Below, one piece after another: positions 63,801-64,000 of a stretch of DNA of 64,000 bases. Made by a program: the position numbers and the translations under genes. The stretch comes from Saccharina japonica (Eukaryota; Sar; Phaeophyceae; Laminariales; Laminariaceae). Within the stretch, counting starts at the first letter, position 1. Each line of letters opens with the position of its first letter. The notes beneath the pieces are model-generated. The model did not search any database, had not been told where the DNA came from, and was given only the letters and a program-made list of their open reading frames with translations. The stretch spans positions 62,001-126,000 of the forward strand of contig MEHQ01002427.1 of NCBI GenBank assembly GCA_008828725.1. Reading direction: 5' to 3'.

Positions 63801-63881
63801 GTCTTCTCGCTGTGGGCACCCCACGACCAGGAAGTTCCCGTGCACGCTTAGGCTCTCACCGAACCGGTCGCCGGCCCTCGG
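26583..63881 (-). CDS. Giant mosaic FG-GAP (integrin-alpha-like) surface protein, 3' part
   Basis: At least 29 exons give 1,478 codons plus a stop in this window; the N-terminus lies past the right edge. About ten FG-GAP-like units (FG.SVS...LIVGAP pattern) occur in exons 1, 2, 7, 13, 14-15, 16, 17, 19-20, 24 and 26-27. Interleaved are a module over exons 2-6, Calx-beta-like stretches in exons 8-12 and 28-29, and a module over exons 20-23 ending GWGHINVD. By family knowledge FG-GAP repeats form extracellular beta-propellers in adhesion proteins such as integrin alpha chains. No transmembrane segment or signal peptide is visible here. Every junction I joined keeps the frame, and most exons are phase 0-0. 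Introns average over 1 kb and are packed with repeats. An integrin proper is unlikely, given the extra modules. Confidence 0.85.
27010..27205. repeat. CCCCAAATGTTGGGG hairpin minisatellite
   Basis: Four to five imperfect units carry TCTGACCCCAAATGTTGGGG and GCAGTTCT. Each unit can form a short hairpin. It lies in the last intron of the large gene. Confidence 0.7.
27760..27925 (-). repeat. Poly-G-headed interspersed repeat, copy 2
   Basis: Reverse-orientation copy of the family described at 14,377-14,590. The poly-C at 27,911-27,920 is the G head read on the other strand. Confidence 0.7.
28553..28790. repeat. Palindromic CACCCGGGTG minisatellite
   Basis: About eleven units of ACACCCGGGTGATAAGATAC, roughly 21 bp each, each centred on the perfect 10-bp palindrome CACCCGGGTG (some CACCCAGGTG). 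A related array is at 41,570-41,757. Confidence 0.9.
29468..29665 (-). CDS. FG-GAP gene exon 28
   Basis: Encodes 66 residues, from EGHWRHLHEGPQYL through ATILVARDSDRSDSWLTVAF and ATSDLTARGVDS to VAARVP. It follows a TTTCAG acceptor and ends at a consensus donor (CCG|GTAAGC), phase 0-0. The strand pattern after an FSVEEG-like junction resembles a Calx-beta repeat. The family of the ATSDLTARGVD motif was not identified. Confidence 0.8.
30060..30716. repeat. GATC-rich minisatellite with conserved core, copy 1
   Basis: About 18 units of roughly 28 bp of the form GGACAGATCACGATCTAGAT run to 30,598. A core of about 115 bp follows at 30,600-30,716 (GTTGTGCAGGATCTGTGTAG, GCATCCCACCCG). The same core with related arrays recurs at 48,010-48,890, 58,290-58,670, 60,350-60,645 and 61,720-61,920. 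Confidence 0.85.
30871..30999 (-). CDS. FG-GAP gene exon 27
   Basis: Encodes 43 residues, AENALFVGAPYSDSF to FFVEEEFSVE. It completes the FG-GAP unit begun in exon 26 (DRFGSAVSYL|AAENALFVGAPY). The acceptor is TTTTAG and the donor GAG|GTGCGG. If this donor were not used, the frame would end at a TAG at 30,841-30,843; I prefer splicing because exon 28 continues in phase. Confidence 0.8.
31329..31502 (-). CDS. FG-GAP gene exon 26
   Basis: Encodes 58 residues, from AGAVYVFTRLPES to ADRFGSAVSYL. The AGAVYVF strand ends one propeller blade and the DRFGSAVS strand starts the next. The acceptor could be 3 bp earlier (adding one Gln). The donor is CTG|GTGGGA, weaker than average. Confidence 0.8.
31575..31760 (+). 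repeat. Poly-G-headed interspersed repeat, copy 3
   Basis: G run, then GTGTACTCATGTAATGCATG and the family core to GGTGTTGGGCGAGTTGCATG. A second, truncated head is at about 31,750-31,805. Confidence 0.7.
31969..32072. mobile_element. GGACCATAG-type MITE, copy 2
   Basis: Diverged copy with CGGGAGACCATAGCGAATAG on the left and TATTTACTGCGACCTCTC on the right, flanked by TA on each side. Confidence 0.6.
32375..32440 (-). CDS. FG-GAP gene exon 25 (small, tentative)
   Basis: Encodes 22 residues, LQDTEYALEISEQQFNTRG plus NAQ. The acceptor CCGCAG and donor CAG|GTGCAG give a 66-bp phase 0-0 exon. It would bridge GAPGASLAGLWRE (exon 24) to AGAVYVF (exon 26), where FG-GAP loops often vary in length. 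It has no motif of its own. Confidence 0.5.
33250..33312. repeat. ACCCG pentamer array, copy 1
   Basis: Short run of GACCC units preceded by TTTGAAAACCTTCTGACCCG. The two longer relatives are at 38,150-38,275 and 43,435-43,500. Confidence 0.75.
33535..33900. repeat. Poly-G/poly-C tract and GGGA-rich simple sequence
   Basis: A G run at 33,535-33,550 is followed directly by a C run to 33,566, a perfect foldback of homopolymers. GGGAGGGA-type sequence spans 33,730-33,890. Confidence 0.85.
33945..34085 (+). repeat. Poly-G-headed interspersed repeat, copy 4
   Basis: Contains CATCCCTACAATGCCGGGAA and the CACCAAGCG segment; truncated before the GGTGTTGGGCGAG part. A second repeat family (TTGACCATTGA...CTTTCGAGAC) follows at 34,160-34,300. 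Confidence 0.65.
34160..34300 (+). repeat. TTGACCATTGA...CTTTCGAGAC repeat, copy 1
   Basis: Shares TTTGACCATTGA, CCTTTCGAGAC, GGAGACACCTC-like and GCGCTCA blocks with 40,745-40,890. The window's last 60 bases begin a third copy. Each copy is preceded by a G- or purine-rich run. Confidence 0.6.
34736..35338 (-). pseudogene. Non-LTR retrotransposon (LINE) reverse transcriptase, C-terminal fragment
   Basis: The minus frame runs about 200 codons: ISKDCSWDAHINKIIGKGK, KRCILMNVIVPKLEYAGEVW, LETVQMTAAKKVLGCSS and LRAELGMYPL. This is the pattern after the catalytic domain of LINE reverse transcriptases (W..HI..I..K, P.LEYA..VW, LE..Q..A, VLRAELG..PL). The catalytic YADD region is missing; upstream (right) the frame meets a poly-G-headed repeat. 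It lies in the intron between exons 24 and 25. Confidence 0.8.
35341..35545 (+). repeat. Poly-G-headed interspersed repeat, copy 5
   Basis: Nearly complete copy: G run, GTGTACTCATGTACTCGTG, the CCCTCGCATCCCTACAATAC core, CACCAAGCGCGAAGCGCCG and TCCTACTAAGAACCGC. Confidence 0.75.
35917..36295 (-). CDS. FG-GAP gene exon 24
   Basis: Largest exon, 126 residues plus a shared codon. It carries RAGAVYLFSRLTV, a serine run, a cysteine pair (PVCTEDG...YFCSKG) and the FG-GAP unit DLFGGCLSVDHDKGVVVIGA followed by PGASL. The acceptor CTTCAG leaves one base (G) that completes AGG with exon 23; the donor is GAG|GTGTGT. Confidence 0.88.
37397..37575 (-). repeat. Poly-G-headed interspersed repeat, copy 6
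   Basis: Reverse copy; the C run at 37,557-37,570 is the G head. Ends near ATGCGACTCGCCCAATACCT on the plus strand. Confidence 0.75.
37702..37839 (-). CDS. FG-GAP gene exon 23 (GWGHINVD-type module end)
   Basis: Encodes WDVSSLAGRAGQIRIVDASS followed by DSPWGHINVDEIVFGWES. This matches the end of a beta-sandwich module found beside GH32-type enzymes, with the hallmark (D)xSxxxWGHINxDxI. The acceptor lies in a TCC repeat; split codon AG|C with exon 22 gives Ser, and AG|G with exon 24 gives Arg. Confidence 0.9.
38150..38275. repeat. ACCCG pentamer array, copy 2
   Basis: About 20 GACCC units preceded by TTTTTGAAGACCTCCTGACT. It lies in the intron between exons 22 and 23. Confidence 0.88.
38515..38642 (-). 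CDS. FG-GAP gene exon 22
   Basis: Encodes ASTINLLVGGGCDDRKEYVE then LVADGIGVAKATGRCTEDMR. The I.FLIGGGCD....VELLVDG pattern is the middle of the same beta-sandwich module. Acceptor CCGGCAG, donor AG|GTACGG, phase 0 in and 2 out. Confidence 0.9.
39180..39465. repeat. CACGAATCGCGACCACAAAACA repeats, direct and inverted
   Basis: Two direct units of ATCACGAATCACGACCACAA at 39,200 and 39,262 are answered by four reverse units built on TCACTATTCGTGTTTTGT from 39,320 to 39,450. Poly-A and poly-T runs separate them. It could fold back. Confidence 0.65.
39534..39690 (-). CDS. FG-GAP gene exon 21
   Basis: Encodes YFVGTYEARPGAGAEDYTNP, then GNRQGDGPTGTLTSETFTI to YERE. The WIGTxExRP...QGDxPxGTLTSxxFTI pattern continues the module of exon 20. 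Split first codon (AG|G) with exon 20; donor GAG|GTAACT. Confidence 0.9.
39886..39990. mobile_element. GGACCATAG-type MITE, copy 3
   Basis: CGGGGGACATAGTAAATAGG on the left and TATTTACTATGGTCCTCCG on the right, bounded by TA on both sides. It lies in the intron between exons 20 and 21. Confidence 0.75.
40518..40711 (-). CDS. FG-GAP gene exon 20
   Basis: Begins ETLAVGADHSS, which completes the FG-GAP unit of exon 19, then starts the next module with WDFETGDLVGWRQTGDAFAF and QPTYGDNP. The WDFETGDL.GW...G.AF start is typical of carbohydrate-associated beta-sandwich modules. Acceptor TTTAG, donor CAG|GTACAG, phase 0 in and 2 out. Confidence 0.9.
40745..40890 (+). repeat. TTGACCATTGA...CTTTCGAGAC repeat, copy 2
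   Basis: Second copy of the family at 34,160-34,300, placed directly before a poly-G-headed repeat. Confidence 0.6.
40893..41095 (+). repeat. Poly-G-headed interspersed repeat, copy 7
   Basis: Near full-length: short G run, GAGTACTCATTGTCATGCC, then core blocks to CGCCGTGAGGTGTTCGGCGA and CTGCATCCTCCTAAAATACC. Confidence 0.75.
41570..41757. repeat. AACACACCGGGTGATAATAT minisatellite
   Basis: About nine 20-bp units. Related in sequence to the array at 28,553-28,790 but with the shorter palindrome CACCGGGTG-like core. Both arrays end in a CACCC-CTMGGACG-like sequence. Confidence 0.88.
41920..42290. repeat. GATTACAGTATACTATCATC minisatellite
   Basis: About twelve units of roughly 30 bp in the intron between exons 19 and 20. 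Confidence 0.88.
42371..42583 (-). CDS. FG-GAP gene exon 19
   Basis: Encodes 71 residues: FVADPPLLVPSWQGNGCDDC, RGGGAYVNVSSEAS, then the FG-GAP start SGDRFGSTLALDQ. Acceptor CTGAG (weak tract), donor CAG|GTAAGA (consensus), phase 0-0. Confidence 0.88.
42673..42690. other. Assembly gap (18 N)
   Basis: Short N run inside a GGGGCGGG-rich stretch. Confidence 0.95.
42850..43010 (+). repeat. Poly-G-headed interspersed repeat, copy 8 (double head, truncated)
   Basis: Two successive G-run-plus-TACTCAT heads at about 42,848 and 42,902, then the CCCTCGCATCCCCACAATAC core, ending abruptly. Confidence 0.65.
43335..43500. repeat. ACCCG pentamer array, copy 3
   Basis: A GGGTC-rich lead-in, then CTGAAAACCTCCCGACCCGA and about twelve ACCCG units. 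Confidence 0.85.
43602..43727 (-). CDS. FG-GAP gene exon 18
   Basis: Encodes 42 residues: VSWNAHEADFKEAVEALSNV, EEVEVTKDTWTDATG and DFYHWT. The pattern of a helix (AHEADFKEAVEAL) followed by a VEVTK strand and a WT strand resembles the exons 4-5 part of the other module. Acceptor GCCAG, donor ACG|GTGAGT, phase 0-0. Confidence 0.9.
44700..44805. repeat. AATCATA/AATCAGA simple repeat
   Basis: ATAATCATAATCAAAATCAT-type sequence just inside the intron after exon 17. Confidence 0.85.
44815..44994 (-). CDS. FG-GAP gene exon 17
   Basis: Encodes 60 residues: DYGAAVSLDIASRTLAVGSP, LADYDKRGTDEPE, and AKGKVYVYYS. A whole FG-GAP blade, with YGAAVSLD for FG.SVS and LAVGSP for the GAP strand. Acceptor CTCCAG, donor CAG|GTGCGA. 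Confidence 0.9.
45905..45960 (+). repeat. TTTG tetranucleotide run
   Basis: Fourteen TTTG units in the intron between exons 16 and 17. Confidence 0.95.
46342..46596 (-). CDS. FG-GAP gene exon 16
   Basis: Encodes 85 residues, TLVADGVNLPNHGFGGQNRL, LTGDLAAVGAPGAESVFLYL, then ATTFASSDFDYDVVHL-like sequence to VHRQ. Contains a full FG-GAP unit. Acceptor CCACAG, donor CAG|GTAGGA, phase 0-0. Confidence 0.9.
47050..47270 (+). repeat. Poly-G-headed interspersed repeat, copy 9
   Basis: G-rich head, then TACATACTCATGTTCATTCC and the complete core with short internal duplications (CACTGCAATGCCGGGACCGC, AAGCAAGCGCGAAGCG). Confidence 0.75.
47832..47945 (-). CDS. FG-GAP gene exon 15
   Basis: Encodes 38 residues, IDKVYGRETYTALVGAPGQA then KVYVFEFNATTGGWDEIQ. 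This is the second half of an FG-GAP unit whose first half (GAHFGQAVQ) is in exon 14. Acceptor AATCAG, donor CAG|GTGCAG, phase 0-0. Confidence 0.9.
48010..48890. repeat. GATC-rich minisatellite with conserved core, copy 2
   Basis: Divergent units of GGACAGATAGATCACGATCT with a higher-order period (about four units) up to 48,765, then the conserved core (TTGTGTAGTACAAATCCAAT, CACGCAGGCTACACGG) to 48,880. It fills most of the intron between exons 14 and 15. Confidence 0.85.
48944..49061 (-). CDS. FG-GAP gene exon 14
   Basis: Encodes HINCGSAYVFRLEYGAWHQE then AQLLPGSVSRGAHFGQAVQ. The first base completes Gly with exon 13. The end is placed at CAG followed by GCGAGA, a non-canonical GC donor, because exon 15 continues the FG-GAP unit exactly in phase from that point. 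The alternative GT (TTCG|GTCAGG) would shift the frame. Confidence 0.8.
49667..49752 (-). CDS. FG-GAP gene exon 13
   Basis: Encodes DMNRFGGAVDSAEGAGLMIV then GDEFSEID plus two bases of Gly. FG-GAP unit with NRFGGAV. Acceptor CGCCAG, donor GG|GTATGA. Confidence 0.88.
50395..50450. mobile_element. GGACCATAG-type MITE, partial copy 4
   Basis: Only the left terminus (CGGGGGGGACATAGTAACTA) and GGACCAAATATTG are kept. Confidence 0.5.
50715..50802. mobile_element. Short MITE with TTAACCC termini, copy 2
   Basis: Same 87-88 bp layout as 872-958, with TTAACCCCTTAAGAACTGG on the left and TTCTGAAAGGGTTAA on the right. Confidence 0.65.
50879..51007 (-). CDS. FG-GAP gene exon 12
   Basis: Encodes DNGDGEGPYNATASWGTTEA then ADAFTTFMDSKTYTSK and VSADENE. 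The end is given at GAG followed by GCAAGA (a GC donor); the alternative GT donor after TSK would end it at 50,900. Both keep phase 0. The longer form places SADENE before DMNRFG, as expected before an FG-GAP strand. DNGDGE continues SVSIE of exon 11 like the end of a Calx-beta repeat. Confidence 0.75.
51789..51947 (-). CDS. FG-GAP gene exon 11
   Basis: Encodes 53 residues: LQFAAYDTSVSYLLNTTDDN, ETPDESLTVSIYVPGMFP, then DLIASVSIE. Acceptor CGACAG, donor GAG|GTGAGA, phase 0-0. Beta-rich, Calx-beta-like context. Confidence 0.87.
51950..52160. repeat. AAGTCAACCCGGAAGTAGAAGG repeats
   Basis: Three imperfect 65-75 bp units, each with GAACGTGAACG or a relative, GGGACGT(T/C)TCATGC and CCGGAAGTAGAAGGGAGCAA. 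Confidence 0.7.
52452..52649 (-). CDS. FG-GAP gene exon 10
   Basis: Encodes 66 residues: DYIAAIYDLSVAYPDIPVFK, ARSQYYGSTNNRSLWLGGMF, then DYRGLSDYTPMEDQ. No family recognised. Acceptor GCCAG, donor CAG|GTGAAA, phase 0-0, in frame with exons 9 and 11. Confidence 0.85.
52762..53150. repeat. TACTGACTAT decamer array
   Basis: About 38 imperfect 10-bp units. The reverse-complement motif (ATAGTCAGTA and AGTAATAGGC) forms another array at 61,325-61,535. Confidence 0.92.
53802..53889 (-). CDS. FG-GAP gene exon 9, left duplicate
   Basis: Encodes the same 29 residues as 55,624-55,711 (MNISRFSELSTAQVFNIKSI...) with the same acceptor and donor. Either the true exon 9 or its assembly duplicate. Confidence 0.8.
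54365..54487 (-). CDS. FG-GAP gene exon 8, left duplicate
   Basis: Encodes SYEDQNLTSLNTGAVEVFNL onward with one change from the right copy (FRFN versus FRFD). Phase 2 in and 2 out, so it cannot follow exon 9 of the right copy in frame. Confidence 0.8.
54640..54880. repeat. GATGAAGGATGACTCTGTTGCT minisatellite
   Basis: Units of about 28 bp carrying CTCAGGATGAAGGATGACTC. The array is about 100 bp longer in the right duplicate (56,470-56,800). Confidence 0.8.
55014..55014. other. Single-N assembly join
   Basis: One N sits exactly between the truncated CAA run of the left duplicate and the first bases of the right duplicate. Confidence 0.95.
55624..55711 (-). CDS. FG-GAP gene exon 9, right copy
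   Basis: One base completes Ser with exon 8 (AG|C), followed by MNISRFSELSTAQVFNIKSI and DRNADQEFQ. Acceptor CCCGCAG, donor CAG|GTGATG. It continues the VLEGDTL strand of exon 8 in a Calx-beta-like pattern. Confidence 0.87.
56186..56308 (-). CDS. FG-GAP gene exon 8, right copy
   Basis: Encodes SYEDQNLTSLNTGAVEVFNL then RLNYSVLEGDTL. TGAVEVF is the closing strand of the FG-GAP blade started in exon 7, and YSVLEGDTL starts a Calx-beta-like repeat. Acceptor TCGCAG, donor AG|GTGATT. Confidence 0.88.
56935..57011 (+). repeat. CAA microsatellite
   Basis: Twenty-five CAA units, ending 11 bp before the donor of exon 7. ORFs of poly-Q, poly-T or poly-L here are artefacts. Confidence 0.95.
57022..57167 (-). 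CDS. FG-GAP gene exon 7
   Basis: Encodes ISGDVDSSFREQCFLYPWIK then GQDLFGTTVAVSGQFVAVGA and PNRDTIH. A clear FG-GAP unit. Acceptor GTTCAG, donor GG|GTGAGA; phase 0 in, 2 out. Confidence 0.9.
57594..57742. mobile_element. TTAACCC-ended element, longer relative
   Basis: Starts TTAACCCTTTCAGCACTGAA and ends GGCCTGAACGGGTTAA. Longer interior (149 bp) than the copies at 872 and 50,715. Confidence 0.5.
58014..58118 (-). CDS. FG-GAP gene exon 6
   Basis: Encodes 35 residues, VDDSKVTGPNAYVSVENLNE then VPGKLRGVTHVFARQ. The acceptor (ATAAAAG) has a poor pyrimidine tract, but an in-frame TAA immediately upstream fixes the start. Donor CAG|GTCAGT. Last exon of the module begun in exon 2. Confidence 0.85.
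58290..58670. repeat. GATC-rich minisatellite with conserved core, copy 3
   Basis: Core-like sequence at 58,200-58,400 (a direct repeat of AAGGTGTTGGAAGCACCATC lies at 58,210 and 58,313), then about 17 units of GATCTGTGTGATAT. Confidence 0.8.
59044..59195. mobile_element. MITE with 14-bp perfect TGTCAGGAGACGGC ends
   Basis: The left end TGTCAGGAGACGGC and right end GCCGTCTCCTGACA are exact complements. Length 152 bp, no ORF. A decayed relative is at 23,325-23,462. Confidence 0.75.
59353..59430. mobile_element. GGACCATAG-type MITE, decayed copy 5
   Basis: Keeps ATAGTAAACAGGAACTACGG on the left and ATTTTGTCCTATTTACCG on the right; the outer G run is lost. Confidence 0.55.
59544..59669 (-). 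CDS. FG-GAP gene exon 5
   Basis: Encodes 42 residues: DFGLGVGVSELVVARSGRDK, GGYQYTVIFLEETDAVPQMV. Acceptor CTGCAG, donor GTG|GTGAGT (consensus), phase 0-0. Strand-rich second half of the exons 2-6 module. Confidence 0.9.
60350..60645. repeat. GATC-rich minisatellite with conserved core, copy 4 (inverted)
   Basis: GATCTGTATGATCTGTGTGA units flank a core in the opposite orientation to copies 1-3 (GCCGGGTGGGAGCCT, CATATTTTCTGGGTCGGATC). Confidence 0.8.
60671..60736 (-). CDS. FG-GAP gene exon 4
   Basis: Encodes 22 residues, VRWTRDIETGATGVAFKDIL then EE. Acceptor AATCAG, donor GAG|GTGCGT (strong), phase 0-0; exon 5 continues the helix-loop-strand pattern. Confidence 0.88.
60773..60840. other. 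Assembly gap (18 N at 60,794-60,811) inside poly-G
   Basis: The gap is flanked on both sides by G runs, so it marks an unresolved homopolymer, not lost unique sequence. Confidence 0.95.
61146..61236. mobile_element. GGACCATAG-type MITE, copy 6
   Basis: GGGGGCCATAGTAAACACTA on the left; the right end is shortened to AAGGTCTCCCG before TA. Confidence 0.65.
61325..61535. repeat. AGTAATAGGC/AGTCAGTAAT decamer array
   Basis: About 20 units, the reverse complement of the 52,762-53,150 motif with more variants. Confidence 0.88.
61720..61920. repeat. GATC-rich minisatellite with conserved core, copy 5 (inverted)
   Basis: GATCTGTATGATCTGTATGA units, then the core (TTGCCGGGTGGGAGCCGC, GTGGGTAGCATCTGTACTAT, CCTGCACAACACCT). 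Same orientation as copy 4. Confidence 0.82.
62071..62169 (-). CDS. FG-GAP gene exon 3
   Basis: Encodes 33 residues: VVTVQCDPGGTVGNVYRLGW then KEECIDDADDTCE, with three cysteines. Acceptor ACACAG, donor GAG|GTGAAA, phase 0-0. Confidence 0.88.
62716..62847 (-). CDS. FG-GAP gene exon 2
   Basis: Encodes 44 residues: KLEPSNVKPFDRFGASVSID, ADALIVGSHQDFEEG, then NLAYQRAVQ. Classic FG-GAP core (FDRFGASVSID...LIVGS). Acceptor GATTAG, donor CAG|GTGTGC, phase 0-0. Confidence 0.92.
63309..63422. mobile_element. GGACCATAG-type MITE, copy 7
   Basis: CGGAGGACCATAGTAAATAC on the left and TATTTGCTACGGCCCCCCGG on the right, TA on both sides. It lies in the intron between exons 1 and 2. Confidence 0.75.
63693..63881 (-). 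CDS. FG-GAP gene, first exon visible (exon 1 of this list)
   Basis: Encodes 63 residues: PRAGDRFGESLSVHGNFLVV, GCPQREDTWLHTG, then DVGAVYLYRRDSAEGAFSFF. A full FG-GAP blade. Acceptor CTCCAG upstream shows it is not the initiating exon; the start codon lies beyond 64,000. Donor CAG|GTGATG, phase 0-0. Confidence 0.9.
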
Positions 63882-63919
63882 CTGGAGACGCGAGTTTTTA
63901 TTTTTGTGGTAGCAAGGGA

Positions 63920-64000
63920 TGGCGGGGGGGGGGGGGGGAGGGGGGAGGGGGCGTACTCGTTTGTTGCTTGTCTTGTTAATTGTTAGTTGACCATTGACCA
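63920..64000 (+). repeat. G run and start of a TTGACCATTGA repeat, copy 3
   Basis: GCGTACTCG after a G-rich head, then GTTAGTTGACCATTGACCA at the window edge, matching the beginnings of 34,160 and 40,745. Confidence 0.55.

Overview
The window reads as nuclear DNA of a multicellular or large-genome eukaryote, most likely a photosynthetic stramenopile and probably a brown alga. The reasons are small exons in long repeat-filled GT-AG introns, a split Rab GTPase gene, an integrin-alpha-like FG-GAP gene, a Copia-type LTR retrotransposon, many kinds of short tandem array and assembly gaps filled with N. The lineage is an inference. No prokaryotic feature, CRISPR array, tRNA or rRNA was recognised.

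Layout. From 1 to 3.1 kb there is no gene, only small inverted-repeat (MITE-like) elements. From 3,149 to 7,562 lies an intact-outline but decayed Copia retrotransposon on the minus strand, with two LTRs of about 370 bp and a TGGCT target duplication. Two plus-strand exons of a Rab-type small GTPase lie at 8,076-8,219 and 11,362-11,538. Its P-loop exon and its C-terminal prenylation exon were not found. From about 11.5 to 26.5 kb no convincing gene was found. That stretch holds poly-G runs, GGTT and TCTG microsatellites, a 698-base gap, foldback structures and minisatellites.

The main content is one very large minus-strand gene running from at least 63,881 down to a stop at 26,583. I reconstructed 29 exons, plus an extra copy of two of them. 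Exon lengths, splice phases and domain continuity agree at nearly every junction. One copy of each exon sums to 4,437 bp, or 1,478 codons plus stop, across 37.3 kb; the 5' end lies beyond the right edge. The protein is a mosaic of about ten FG-GAP beta-propeller-like repeats, a module of unknown function encoded by exons 2-6, two Calx-beta-like stretches, and a beta-sandwich module ending in GWGHINVD. The last resembles modules seen beside fructan-active glycoside hydrolases (GH32). Such a protein would be extracellular or at the cell surface, in adhesion or wall recognition.

The introns of this gene hold most of the repeats: a GATC-rich minisatellite tied to a conserved core (five copies), a poly-G-headed short interspersed repeat (about nine copies), several MITE families, ACCCG pentamer arrays, palindromic CACCCGGGTG arrays and a LINE reverse-transcriptase remnant. 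A 1.8-kb near-duplicate containing two exons is joined at a single N. It cannot be spliced in frame with its twin, so it is either a merged-haplotype assembly artefact or a recent duplication.
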